This document shows positions 40,492 through 49,465 of a stretch of DNA of 64,000 nucleotides, piece after piece; within the stretch, counting starts at the first letter, position 1, and every line of letters starts with the position of its first letter. The notes under the pieces were generated by a model. The model saw only the letters and a list, made by a program, of their open reading frames with translations, did no database searches and was not told where the DNA came from. The stretch comes from Paenibacillus koleovorans NBRC 103111 (GTDB lineage: Bacteria; Bacillota; Bacilli; Paenibacillales; NBRC-103111): the NCBI RefSeq assembly GCF_004000845.1, contig NZ_BIMA01000020.1, forward strand, positions 1 through 64,000, written 5' to 3'. Both the position numbers and the translations under genes were made by a program.

Positions 40492-41727
40492 ATGAGTACG
40501 AGCGAACGGATTACGATAAAAGGCCGGCATTACGAGACCGGTGAACCGGTTCGGCTGCAGCTTGAATCGGGGCGAATCGCGAAAATCGAAGCCGGGGCGG
40601 ACATCGACGAAGGGATGGGCTCGAGTGCGGACGTGGCGGCACTAACCGCTCGCTCCCCTCTCCCCTTCCTCGGCCCGGGTTTGGTCGATTTGCAGATCAA
40701 CGGCTACGGAGGCATCGACCTGAACACGCTCCCGCTCGAGCGGGAGCAAGTCAGCCGGTTGGTGCGGCTGGTGGCGGCGGAAGGCGTCACCTCGTTCTAT
40801 CCGACGATTATCACCAACAGCGACGCGCATACGACCGCCCTGCTGCGGACGCTGGCCGCCGTCTGCGAAGCGGACCCGCTCGCCACCGCGTGCATGCCGG
40901 GCTTCCACCTGGAAGGCCCGTACATCTCGCCGCAGGACGGACCGCGCGGCGCGCATAGGGCCGACTACGTGTGTCCGCCAGACTGGGAGCAGCTCGAGCG
41001 GTGGCAAGAAGCGGCCGGCGGCCGGATCCGGCTCCTCACGCTGTCGCCCGAATGGGACGGCGCCGAGCCGTTCATCCGCCGCTGTGTGAGCGCCGGAATT
41101 CGCGTGGCGATCGGCCATACGGCCGCGACGTCGGAGCAGATTCGCCGGGCGGTGCATGCGGGCGCGACACTGTCGACGCACCTGGGCAACGCCGCCCATC
41201 TCACCTTGCCGCGGCATCCGAACTACATCTGGGACCAGCTCGCCGAGGACGGGCTGTGGGCCAGCTTGATCGCGGACGGGTTTCATCTCCCGGAGGCGTT
41301 CTTGAAGGTGGCGCTGCGGATCAAGGGACCGCGCGCCTTCCTCGTGAGCGATGCCGCCCACTTGGCCGGCATGCCTCCGGGCCGCTACCTCACGCATATC
41401 GGCGGTGAGGTGGTGCTGCAGCCGAGCGGCAAGCTGCATATGGCCGAGAACGAGCGCTACTTGGCCGGTTCGGCGCAGATGCTTCCCGCCGGCATCGCCC
41501 ATCTGGCGCGCTCCGGGCTGTGCCCGCTGGCCGAAGCCTGGAATCGGGCTTCTTGTTATCCGGCCGAGTTTGCCGGCATTAGCGGCTTATCCGCAGGGCT
41601 GTCCGTCGGGGTCCCGGCCGATCTGACGCTGTTCCACTGGGACGGCCGCTCCATCTCGATCAAGACCGTGTACAAGAATGGACAGCTTTTGTACGAGTCT
41701 GCACCTGGAAAGGAGACCAACCCATGA
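40492..41727 (+). CDS. nagA: N-acetylglucosamine-6-phosphate deacetylase-like
   Basis: This 411-residue amidohydrolase of the NagA family has GPGLVDLQINGYGGID (QxN in place of the common HxH), FHLEGPYISPQDGPRGAH with the conserved metal-binding Glu, AIGHTAATSEQI, STHLGNAAH, IADGFHLPEA and LVSDAAHLAGMPPG with the catalytic Asp. It removes acetate from GlcNAc-6-phosphate or a similar N-acyl sugar phosphate. It starts 2 bp after the nagB-like gene, and the stop overlaps the epimerase start. With the NagB-like enzyme it points to an amino-sugar substrate for the operon. Confidence 0.88.
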   Translation: MSTSERITIKGRHYETGEPVRLQLESGRIAKIEAGADIDEGMGSSADVAALTARSPLPFLGPGLVDLQINGYGGIDLNTLPLEREQVSRLVRLVAAEGVTSFYPTIITNSDAHTTALLRTLAAVCEADPLATACMPGFHLEGPYISPQDGPRGAHRADYVCPPDWEQLERWQEAAGGRIRLLTLSPEWDGAEPFIRRCVSAGIRVAIGHTAATSEQIRRAVHAGATLSTHLGNAAHLTLPRHPNYIWDQLAEDGLWASLIADGFHLPEAFLKVALRIKGPRAFLVSDAAHLAGMPPGRYLTHIGGEVVLQPSGKLHMAENERYLAGSAQMLPAGIAHLARSGLCPLAEAWNRASCYPAEFAGISGLSAGLSVGVPADLTLFHWDGRSISIKTVYKNGQLLYESAPGKETNP

Positions 41728-42923
41728 ACACGCAGCGGATGTCATGGTCGGAGCTGCTCGGATTTTACGAGAAGCATCTGTTCGAGCAAGTGATGCCATT
41801 CTGGCTGAAACATGCAATCGACGATCGGCACGGCGGCATCAATAATATCATCCGCGACGACGGCGCCGTCATCTCCACCGACAAAATCATTTGGTCGCAA
41901 GGCCGCGCACTCTGGACGTTTTCCGCGATCCACAACTACTTGGACCAAGATCCGAAATGGCTGGAAACCGCCCACGGTATCGCCCGGTTGCTCTTCAAGC
42001 ATGGCCGCAACAACGATGGAGCCTGGGTGTTCCGCATCCATGAAGACGGCCGTATCGCCGATCCGACGACGAGCATCTACGTAGACGCCTTCGTCACCTA
42101 TGGGATGACGGAATACGCGCGGGCGACCGGCTCCGCCGAAGCGCTGCAGATCGCGCTGGACAACTACGCCCGCGTCCTGCCGCTGCTCTACGACCACAAG
42201 ACGCTGCCGACCGCCCCGCTGCCGATCCCCGAAGGCTTGCAGGCTCACGGCCCGTTCATGATTTACGCGCTTGTCTTCTACGAGCTCGGACTGCTGACAC
42301 AGCGGGACGACATCATGCAGGAAGCTCTCCGCGCGGCGGAAACGATTATGACTGAGCATGTCCATCCCGAGGAGCGGGTGCTGTTCGAATACGTGCAGCC
42401 CGGCGGAACGCTAGCCTCCACCGATGCCGGTCGCACATACATCCCAGGACATGCGATTGAGAGCATGTGGTTTCTGGAGCGCATCTACACGCTCTACTCG
42501 CAGCCCGAACGCGTCCGGCAGACGCTCGACGTCATTCGCTGGAATCTCGAGAAAGGCTGGGACAGCGAATACGGCGGCATCTTCCTGGCGCGGCACCTCG
42601 ACGGCGGCCCTCCGGCCTGGTTCAAGCCCGACTCCAAGGTGTGGTGGCCGGCGACCGAGACGCTCTACGCGCTGCTCCGCGCCTACGAGCTGTCCGGCGA
42701 GTCCTGGTGCCTGGACTGGTACTGGCAGGTGCACGACTACAGCTTCGCCCGCTATCCGAACCTCGAGCACGGCGAATGGCGCCAAAATCTCGACCGCTAC
42801 GGGGAGCCGATGGAGCCTGTAGTAAGCACGCTGCCGGTCAAGGACCCGTTCCATCTGCCGCGGGCATTGCTGTTGGCGATTCAGACGCTCCGCCGTCTGG
42901 CCGCCGCGCAATCGCCCGCCTGA
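41724..42923 (+). CDS. N-acylglucosamine 2-epimerase (AGE) family protein
   Basis: The protein has 399 residues with an (alpha/alpha)6 barrel. Conserved blocks include DDRHGGINNIIRDDG, IWSQGRALWTFSAIHN, YIPGHAIESMWFLERI, DSEYGGIF, VWWPATETLYALL and a C-terminal KDPFHLPRALL. The two barrel His residues typical of AGE/cellobiose epimerases are visible (GHAIES and the C-terminal PFHLPR). It probably interconverts GlcNAc and ManNAc or epimerises another sugar at C2. The ATGA overlap with nagA shows coupled translation. It is the last gene of the GntR operon. Confidence 0.87.
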   Translation: MNTQRMSWSELLGFYEKHLFEQVMPFWLKHAIDDRHGGINNIIRDDGAVISTDKIIWSQGRALWTFSAIHNYLDQDPKWLETAHGIARLLFKHGRNNDGAWVFRIHEDGRIADPTTSIYVDAFVTYGMTEYARATGSAEALQIALDNYARVLPLLYDHKTLPTAPLPIPEGLQAHGPFMIYALVFYELGLLTQRDDIMQEALRAAETIMTEHVHPEERVLFEYVQPGGTLASTDAGRTYIPGHAIESMWFLERIYTLYSQPERVRQTLDVIRWNLEKGWDSEYGGIFLARHLDGGPPAWFKPDSKVWWPATETLYALLRAYELSGESWCLDWYWQVHDYSFARYPNLEHGEWRQNLDRYGEPMEPVVSTLPVKDPFHLPRALLLAIQTLRRLAAAQSPA

Positions 42924-42953
42924 CGCCTTATGCCTGACGTCTGACGCCTGACG
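42921..42953. repeat. 7-bp microsatellite
   Basis: Five degenerate copies of TGACGCC follow the epimerase stop directly (TGACGCC, TTATGCC, TGACGTC, TGACGCC, TGACGAA). It is probably slippage-derived, with no visible function. Confidence 0.5.
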
Positions 42954-43021
42954 AAACAAGCCGGGAGCATCCCGCACCGTGTCGGAATCGTTCTCCGCAC
43001 TGCGCTGCTCCCGGCTTGTTT
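42954..43021. terminator. bidirectional terminator with long loop
   Basis: AAACAAGCCGGGAGCA and TGCTCCCGGCTTGTTT form a perfect 16-bp stem around a 36-nt loop, between the convergent epimerase and ferredoxin reductase genes. Confidence 0.88.
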
Positions 43022-43081
43022 CCTTTTCCGCCAACCTGTTCCGTGTTCCGCTCCTTCTCCTCCGACAACGACGACGGGCGC

Positions 43082-44131
43082 TTACGGATTGGCCACGCCC
43101 AACGCCTTGTTCTTCTCCTTGAACCGGTCATTGTGCGAGGAGACGTACGCCACCTTCGGCGCCTCCGGCTCCAGATACAGCTTGGCGCTGTTCACCGCCA
43201 GCGCCGCGTCCGTGAACGCGCCGGCAATCAAATTCAGCTTGCTCGGATGGTTCGCCGTATCCCCCGCGACGAATACGCCCGGCAAATTGGAGGCCAGCTT
43301 CTCGTTTACGTTAATTTTCCAAGGCCCCATATCCAGCCCCCAGTCGACAATCCGGCCGAAATCGCCGCGGAGTCCGTGATTGACGATCACGGCGTCCACC
43401 TCCAGCCGTTCCGTCTTGTCCGTCAGGCCGCCTTCCGAATTGACTTGCACAATCGATACCGATTCGATGCGGTCTCCTTGACCATACAGATTAGTCAGCG
43501 CGTACGGCGTGCGGACATCCACGGATGACTCCATCATCCGCCTCACATTTTTCTCGTGTCCGCCGAATTTGTCGCGTCGGTGCACTACGGTCACATGCGC
43601 AGCGATAGACTCCAGCTCATTGGCCCAATCCACGGCCGAATCCCCGCCTCCGGATATAAGCACGCGTTTGCCGCGGAATCCTTCCAGCTCCTGCACCGTA
43701 TAGTGCAAGTTCGTCACCTCGTAGCGGTCGGCTCCTTCGATTTCCAGCTTCGCTACCTTCAACACCCCGTACCCGATCGCCAAAATCAATGTGCGGGTAT
43801 GATGCCGCTCGCCGGTCTCCGCCGTCACGATCAGCGTGCCGTCTTCCTGCCGCTCCAGCCCGCTGATTTGCTGGCCCAGCACGACCGTCGGCTCGAATGT
43901 GAGCGCCTGCTGAATCATTTGCTCAATCAGCCGATCGCAGCGAATCGGCGTGACGCCCCCGACATCCCATATCATTTTCTCCGGATAAATACGCGGCTTG
44001 CCTCCGAGCTCCTCTTTCGCCTCGATCAGCTTCGTCTTCATATCCCGCATCCCGCTGTAGAATGCGGCGTACAGACCGGCGGGGCCTCCACCGACAATCG
44101 TCAAGTCGTACAGTTCCAACGGCTCGTTCAT
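43082..44131 (-). CDS. YumC-type ferredoxin/flavodoxin-NADP reductase
   Basis: A 349-residue thioredoxin-reductase-fold ferredoxin-NADP oxidoreductase. FAD motif [23 protein letters not shown] motif [18 protein letters not shown] followed by [10 protein letters not shown], and the second FAD motif [14 protein letters not shown] are present. It lacks the CxxC of thioredoxin reductase, as YumC proteins do. It passes electrons from NADPH to ferredoxin or flavodoxin; relatives can also reduce ferric chelates. Its place at the end of the siderophore operon suggests a role in iron release inside the cell, by inference. The start at 44131 follows TTGGAGG; an ATG six codons upstream is less well supported. 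Confidence 0.88.
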   Translation of the reverse strand: MNEPLELYDLTIVGGGPAGLYAAFYSGMRDMKTKLIEAKEELGGKPRIYPEKMIWDVGGVTPIRCDRLIEQMIQQALTFEPTVVLGQQISGLERQEDGTLIVTAETGERHHTRTLILAIGYGVLKVAKLEIEGADRYEVTNLHYTVQELEGFRGKRVLISGGGDSAVDWANELESIAAHVTVVHRRDKFGGHEKNVRRMMESSVDVRTPYALTNLYGQGDRIESVSIVQVNSEGGLTDKTERLEVDAVIVNHGLRGDFGRIVDWGLDMGPWKINVNEKLASNLPGVFVAGDTANHPSKLNLIAGAFTDAALAVNSAKLYLEPEAPKVAYVSSHNDRFKEKNKALGVANP

Positions 44132-44167
44132 GGTCGCCTCCAATGACATTGATGTGAATTTCCCCGC

Positions 44168-45883
44168 TTAGGCTCCAAACTGGGCTTGATGCAGTCGGCT
44201 GTAGATGCCTTGGGTCGATATGAGTTCCTCATGACTGCCTTGCTCGACTATGCCCTGGTCGGCCACCACGACGATCCGATCCGCATTTTTGATCGTCGCC
44301 AGACGGTGGGCGATCGCCAGCGTCGTCCGTCCGTGGGACAGCTCCGCGAGCGCCGTTTGAATCGCCGCTTCCGTCTCGGTATCCAAAGCCGATGTCGCTT
44401 CATCCAGAATGAGAATGGGCGGATTTTTCAAGAACATCCGCGCGATGGAGAGCCGCTGCTTCTGCCCGCCGGACAGCTTCACGCCCCGCTCCCCGATCAG
44501 CGTATCCAGCCCTTCCGGCCGCGAGGCGATCAGCTCCTCCAATTGGGCGCGCCGCGCCGCCTCCCGGATTTCGGCTTCGGTGGCGTCCAGCCTGCCATAG
44601 GCGATATTTTCCCGGATCGTGCCGTCGAACAGGAACACGTCCTGCTGTACGATGCCGATATGCGAACGAAGCGAATCCAGCGTCATCTTGCGTATATCGA
44701 TGCCGTCGATCGTGATCGAGCCTTCGTCGATATCATAGAAGCGAGGGAGCAGCGAGCAGAGCGTCGTTTTCCCCCCTCCTGACGGGCCTACAAGCGCAAC
44801 CGTTTCGCCGGGCCGAATGGACAAGTTGACGCCTTTCAGCACGCCCTCTTTGTTCTTGTAGCCGAAGGCTACATCATGGAAACGAATTTCTCCCTTCAGC
44901 TCCCGCACGGATACGGCATCCGGCGCATCGGCCACGTCCGGTTCGGTTTCCAGCAGCTCCAAGTATCTCCGGAATCCGGCAATTCCTTTGGGATACGTCT
45001 CGATCACCGAGTTGATCTGTTTGATCGGACCGAGGAATACCGTGGACAGCATGATGAAGGCAATAAATTCGCCGTAAGTCATTTTTCCCTCGATGACAAA
45101 CCACGTCCCGCATACGAGGACGAACAGCGAGACGAATTTCATCAGGATAAAGCTGAGCGACGAGTTCCAAGCCATGATGCGGTAGGCAATCAGCTTAGTC
45201 AGGCGAAAGCGGTCGTTGTTTTCCTTGAACCGGGCAATCTCGTGCTGCTCGTTGGCAAACGCCTGCACGACGCGGATGCCGCTGATGTTGTTCTCGACCC
45301 TGGCGTTGTAGTCGGCGATGTCGGCGAACATGCGCTTGAAGGCAGCCGACATTTTGCGGCCGAAATGCAGCGACAAATAAATCATCAGCGGCACGATGAC
45401 GAATGTCAGCACCGCAAGCTGCCAATTAATGCCCAGCATAATGCCGAAAGCGCCGACGAGCGTCATACAGGCGATAAATAAATCCTCCGGCCCATGGTGG
45501 GCGATTTCTCCGATGTCCATCAGATCGGACGTCATCCGGGATACGAGATGTCCGGTCTTGTTGTTGTCGAAAAAGCCAAACGAGAGCTTCTGCACCCGTT
45601 CGAACAGCTTTTTGCGCATATCCGTCTCAATGTTGATGCCCAGCATGTGGCCCCAATACGTGACGACGTAATGCAGCGCGGCGCTGACAAAGTAGATGCC
45701 CAGCAGGCCAAGACAGGCATAGAAGATCCAGAGCCAGTTGCCGCTTGGCAGCAGATCGTCCACGACCCGGTTCAAGGCCAGCGGGAAAGCCAGATCCAGA
45801 AGAGCGGCGAAGATCGCGCAGCTGAAATCGAGAATAAACAGTCCCTTATAGGGACGGTAATAAGCATAAAACCGGCGCAGCAT
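44168..45883 (-). CDS. exporter-type ABC half-transporter
   Basis: The protein has 571 residues: a six-helix transmembrane domain (about 1-310) and a nucleotide-binding domain (about 335-570) with Walker A LVGPSGGGKTT, signature KLSGGQKQRLSIARM, Walker B PILILDEATSALD and an AIAHRL H-loop. It belongs to the MsbA/BmrA-like group and works as a homodimer or with a partner elsewhere. The start at 45883 follows GGGGAGGAGG. It lies 58 bp behind the FecCD permeases on the same strand and 36 bp before the reductase gene. It may export a siderophore or move a chelate in the manner of mycobacterial IrtAB; this is inference from position. Confidence 0.88.
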   Translation of the reverse strand: MLRRFYAYYRPYKGLFILDFSCAIFAALLDLAFPLALNRVVDDLLPSGNWLWIFYACLGLLGIYFVSAALHYVVTYWGHMLGINIETDMRKKLFERVQKLSFGFFDNNKTGHLVSRMTSDLMDIGEIAHHGPEDLFIACMTLVGAFGIMLGINWQLAVLTFVIVPLMIYLSLHFGRKMSAAFKRMFADIADYNARVENNISGIRVVQAFANEQHEIARFKENNDRFRLTKLIAYRIMAWNSSLSFILMKFVSLFVLVCGTWFVIEGKMTYGEFIAFIMLSTVFLGPIKQINSVIETYPKGIAGFRRYLELLETEPDVADAPDAVSVRELKGEIRFHDVAFGYKNKEGVLKGVNLSIRPGETVALVGPSGGGKTTLCSLLPRFYDIDEGSITIDGIDIRKMTLDSLRSHIGIVQQDVFLFDGTIRENIAYGRLDATEAEIREAARRAQLEELIASRPEGLDTLIGERGVKLSGGQKQRLSIARMFLKNPPILILDEATSALDTETEAAIQTALAELSHGRTTLAIAHRLATIKNADRIVVVADQGIVEQGSHEELISTQGIYSRLHQAQFGA

Positions 45884-45941
45884 CGATATCCTCCTCCCCT
45901 TCTCTCTATTTATGAAGCCATTATTGGCAGCCGGTCGCGCG

Positions 45942-46976
45942 TCACGCTCTCGACCTGGACAGCAAGTACAGGAAATAAGGTGCGCCAAGGACGGCAACGA
46001 CGATTCCGGTCGGAATTTCCGACGGCTGCAATATCCAACGTCCGAGCGTATCCGCCGCAATAACGAGCAGCGCTCCGACCAACGCCGAGACCGGCAGCAG
46101 CCGCACGTGATTCGGTCCGACCAGACGGCGCGCCAGATGCGGGACGATCAAGCCGACGAAGCCGATGCCCCCGCTTACCGCCACGCAGGACGCCGCCAAT
46201 CCGACCGCGGCCGCGAGCAGCTTCGCCTGCTCCCTCGACACCGGCGCTCCGAGTCCGATCGCCGTCTCCTCGCCCAAATTCAACACGTTCAGCACCCGGG
46301 CTTTGTAGAATACAACCGGCAGCAGCACGGCAATCCACGGCAGCAAGGCCAGCACGAATTTCCAATTCGCCCCCCATATGCTGCCTGCCAGCCATGTCGC
46401 CGCGAACCGGTAATGCTCCGGGCTCAGCCGCAGCGCCAGCACAATCATCGCGGCGCTGATCCCTGCCGCAACGGCGATGCCTGTCAGCAGCAGGCGCGTC
46501 GACGACAAGCCCCGATGCCGCTCGTACGACAGGCTGAAAATGAGCGTCGCCGTCAATCCCGCGCCGAGCATGGCCAGCAAGGGCAGCAAAAATACAGATG
46601 CCGCCGAAGCGACGGGAAAAAATGCAATATAAAGGATAACCATCAATCCGGCCCCGGCGTTGATGCCCAGAATTCCCGGGTCCGCCAGAGCATTGCGTGA
46701 AATGCCTTGCATCACGCAGCCCGATACGGCCAGCCCGGCGCCGATCAGCAGCGAGATGACGATGCGCGGCAGGCGAAATTCGAACAGGATCAGGTGCTGC
46801 TTAGCCGTTCCCCCACCCAACAGCGTATGAAGCACATCCAATGGGGAAAGCCGGGTGTAGCCCATATTCATGCTGATCAGAAAAGTGAGCGCGATAAGAG
46901 CGCCGAGCACAAGCATCACGATGATGCCGCGCTTTCTCTTGCTGCGCTCGCTCCCTGAAGAAGACACTTGCTCCAT
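45942..46976 (-). CDS. FecCD-family iron-siderophore permease
   Basis: This 344-residue permease of the BtuC/FecCD family has about nine or ten helices. Family blocks are HLILFEFRLPRIVISLLIGA, GISRNALADPGILGINAGAG, GFVGLIVPHLARRLVGPNH and the C-terminal GRWILQPSEIPTGIVVAVLG. It forms the membrane channel with the permease encoded just before it. The intergenic gap is 2 bp, so translation is coupled. No ATPase gene is adjacent; a shared FhuC/YusV-type ATPase would serve. Confidence 0.93.
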   Translation of the reverse strand: MEQVSSSGSERSKRKRGIIVMLVLGALIALTFLISMNMGYTRLSPLDVLHTLLGGGTAKQHLILFEFRLPRIVISLLIGAGLAVSGCVMQGISRNALADPGILGINAGAGLMVILYIAFFPVASAASVFLLPLLAMLGAGLTATLIFSLSYERHRGLSSTRLLLTGIAVAAGISAAMIVLALRLSPEHYRFAATWLAGSIWGANWKFVLALLPWIAVLLPVVFYKARVLNVLNLGEETAIGLGAPVSREQAKLLAAAVGLAASCVAVSGGIGFVGLIVPHLARRLVGPNHVRLLPVSALVGALLVIAADTLGRWILQPSEIPTGIVVAVLGAPYFLYLLSRSRA

Positions 46977-46978
46977 CC

Positions 46979-48034
46979 TTACAGCTCCCTCCTCTCCTTA
47001 CGTGCCAAATACAGAAAGAAGGGCACCCCGATGAGCGCAATAATCGCTCCGATCGGCGTCTCATGCGGGGGATTGACCGTCCTGGCCGCCAGGTCGGCGA
47101 AGACGACCAGCAGGCTGCCGAGAACCGCCGAGCAAGGGATGATCCACCGATAATCCACCCCGACCAGCTTTCGCGTCAGATGCGGAATGAGGAGGCCCAC
47201 GAAGCCTACCGCCCCGACAACCGCTACCCCCGCGCCGGCCAGAATGAGCACAATGACGGCTCCCGCCAGCTTGACGAGTTGCGTGCGCTGCCCCAGTCCC
47301 CGGGCGATGTCGTCTCCCATGCTCAGAATCGTAATCGAACGCGACAGGGCGATCGCTCCGGCGATGGCTGCGGCCATCCAGGGCAGCATGATTTGCAGCT
47401 GCAGCCACGTCGTTCCCGCCGTACCGCCGGCATACCAGAACGCCAGATTTTGCCCGATGGCGTAATAAAGCGAGATCCCCTCGCTCAATGCGCCAAGCAG
47501 CGCACTCAGAGCAGCGCCGGCCAGCACAAGCCTTACCGGCGTCAATCCGCCTTTCGCCAACGAGCCGATACCGTATACAAGTCCGGCTCCTACCCCTGCG
47601 CCCGCGAAGGAGTACAGGATCAAATACAAAAAGGGCAATCCCGGGAAAAAAGCAAAACAAAGCGTCAATACAAAGCCCGCGCCGGCATTCAGCCCAAGCA
47701 AACCGGAGTCGGCCAGCGGGTTGCGGGTCATCCCTTGCATCATCGCCCCCGCCACGGCGAAGCCGGCACCGACCAGCGCGCCTCCGAGCACACGCGGCAG
47801 TCGCAGCTCCCGAATGATCTGATGCTCGTTCGAATAAGGGTTGAAAGAGAAAATCGACTCCCATACGACAAAAGGGCTAATATCCGCCGCGCCGAACGAG
47901 ACGGATACCCCTATGCCGATCACAAGCGCCGCCAACCCGCCGATCAAGATGCATGTCGCCGCCCACGGACGGCTGCGGAACGGGACAACGGCGGAAACCG
48001 GCGATCTATGTTTGGAACGAAAGGAAAATAGCAT
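46979..48034 (-). CDS. FecCD-family iron-siderophore permease
   Basis: A 351-residue partner permease with the same family blocks: IIRELRLPRVLGGALVGAG, GMTRNPLADSGLLGLNAGAG, GFVGLLIPHLTRKLVG and RTVNPPHETPIGAIIALIG. About nine or ten membrane helices are visible, with a short basic N-terminus. It follows the binding-protein gene by 33 bp in the order typical of feuA-feuB-feuC clusters. Confidence 0.93.
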   Translation of the reverse strand: MLFSFRSKHRSPVSAVVPFRSRPWAATCILIGGLAALVIGIGVSVSFGAADISPFVVWESIFSFNPYSNEHQIIRELRLPRVLGGALVGAGFAVAGAMMQGMTRNPLADSGLLGLNAGAGFVLTLCFAFFPGLPFLYLILYSFAGAGVGAGLVYGIGSLAKGGLTPVRLVLAGAALSALLGALSEGISLYYAIGQNLAFWYAGGTAGTTWLQLQIMLPWMAAAIAGAIALSRSITILSMGDDIARGLGQRTQLVKLAGAVIVLILAGAGVAVVGAVGFVGLLIPHLTRKLVGVDYRWIIPCSAVLGSLLVVFADLAARTVNPPHETPIGAIIALIGVPFFLYLARKERREL

Positions 48035-48067
48035 GATGACTCCTCGACCGCAACAATCTGAATGAAA

Positions 48068-49015
48068 CTATTGCTGCTTGCGCTTGATGAGCATATCGAC
48101 CAGAATATTCATTTCCTTCTGCACGGAAATCGGGTCGGAATTGTAAAAGGACTTCGCGTCAATTCGATAAACTCGATTGTTCTGGACCGCTTTGAGGTTT
48201 TTCCAGATGGCGCTGTTCAATATGGAATCCCCGTTGGCCCCCGCATTTTCCAATACGCTGAGCACGATATGGTCGGCGGCAAATGCGGGCAGCGTCTCCA
48301 GCGAAAGCGCGGCCCACCCGGGTCCGTCGATCACTTCCTTTTTTACTTTGTCCGGAGCTTTCAACCCCAGAGAGTGATAGAGCGCTTCGCCCCCGCGTCC
48401 GTAGTTATCGCCGTATACGTAGAACGCTTTGGAGTTGATCTCCATGATCGCAACGGTTTCATTGTCGCCGATCACACCGGCCAGCTTCTTTTTGTTTTCC
48501 GCGACTTGCTGGTCGAATTGCTTCAGCCACTTCTCCGCCTCCGCCGTCTTGCCGGTAATCGTCCCCAGCTCCTGCAGCGTCTCGCGAAAATCATAAACGC
48601 CCCAAGGAATCCGAATGGTCGGCGCAACCTTTTGATATTTTTCATAATCCGCATCGGGAATAGAGGACGCAATAATCAAGTCCGGGCCCAGCTCCAGAAT
48701 CTTCTCGGCTGACGGCTGTCCGGCTCCCACATCGGCAATGCCGTCGATCATCCCTTCAAGGAAAGAGTTGTCCAAAGCGTCGCTGGGTGCTCCGACCGGT
48801 TTAATGCCGAGCGCGAGCAAATGGCCTAAATACGCCCGGGACACGACGACTATTTTTTTAGCTTCCGTCGGAATTTCAAGCTCTTCACCGGTGGAAGTTT
48901 TGTACATCTTCGTTGCGGATGACGGTACGTTCTGCTCCCCTGCGCAAGCGCTCAGCACAACTCCGACTATAATCAACGCCAAACTGATAACCAACAGCTT
49001 CTTTACTTTCCTCAT
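48068..49015 (-). CDS. siderophore-binding lipoprotein
   Basis: About 315 residues. The signal peptide is MRKVKKLLVISLALIIVGVV with lipobox LSAC (Cys about 24), followed by a class III periplasmic-binding fold: KIVVVSRAYLGHLLALGIKP, ILELGPDLIIASS, ETVAIMEINSKAFYVYGDNY and RVYRIDAKSFYNSDPISVQ. It should deliver a ferric siderophore to the two FecCD permeases. The start at 49015 follows AGGAGGG. A Fur box lies just upstream (49031-49049). It is similar in arrangement to the binding half of the interrupted AraC-fusion regulator next to it. Confidence 0.92.
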   Translation of the reverse strand: MRKVKKLLVISLALIIVGVVLSACAGEQNVPSSATKMYKTSTGEELEIPTEAKKIVVVSRAYLGHLLALGIKPVGAPSDALDNSFLEGMIDGIADVGAGQPSAEKILELGPDLIIASSIPDADYEKYQKVAPTIRIPWGVYDFRETLQELGTITGKTAEAEKWLKQFDQQVAENKKKLAGVIGDNETVAIMEINSKAFYVYGDNYGRGGEALYHSLGLKAPDKVKKEVIDGPGWAALSLETLPAFAADHIVLSVLENAGANGDSILNSAIWKNLKAVQNNRVYRIDAKSFYNSDPISVQKEMNILVDMLIKRKQQ

Positions 49016-49030
49016 GACACCCTCCTGAAT

Positions 49031-49049
49031 GATATTGATATTCATTATC
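49031..49049 (-). promoter_or_regulatory. Fur box
   Basis: GATATTGATATTCATTATC differs from the 19-bp Fur consensus GATAATGATAATCATTATC at two positions. It lies 16 bp before the start of the siderophore-binding protein, so iron should repress the operon. Confidence 0.85.
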
Positions 49050-49094
49050 ATCAAGGATTATACAGGGGTGCCCCTTGGGCCGTCCATGGATTTA

Positions 49095-49465
49095 TTAGTG
49101 ATACGGCTTGGACAAATTCGAGTTCAAACATTTGAACACTTCTTCAAGCTGCGCCTCCAGCGAGATCGGATCGAACCCGTAGAACATATCCGAATCGACC
49201 TCGTAAACCTTGCGGTTTCGGACCGCCTGCAGACTGCTCCAAACAGCGCTGCTCATAATTGTGTTGGCATGTTTGCTGCTCCCTGGCACGTTCCTCACAC
49301 TGACAAATAGATGATCCGCCGCATACTCGGGCAGCTCTTCCAGAGCAATGCGTTTGTAGCGGCTTATGGCTTCCCCGTTGTGCATCATGGCTTGCGGAGG
49401 CTTCAAGCGGAGCGACTGGTAGAGGACCTCGCCGCCTTTGCCCCACGAATCCCCGTAGACATAAA
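49095..49465 (-). pseudogene. 3' part of transposon-split AraC/binding-protein regulator
   Basis: This open stretch encodes VYGDSWGKGGEVLYQSLRLK through to the end of a siderophore-binding-type domain (RKVYEVDSDMFYGFDPISLE). It matches the equivalent part of the neighbouring binding lipoprotein. It has no start of its own and abuts the left end of the composite transposon. When the transposon and one ATAAA copy are removed, it continues the N-terminal part (54590-55855) in frame to give a 543-residue Btr-like regulator. As it stands it is unlikely to be expressed. Confidence 0.9.
49461..49465. repeat. target site duplication, left (ATAAA)
   Basis: ATAAA directly precedes the left terminal inverted repeat and is matched by ATAAA at 54590-54594 directly after the right one. 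Confidence 0.9.
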
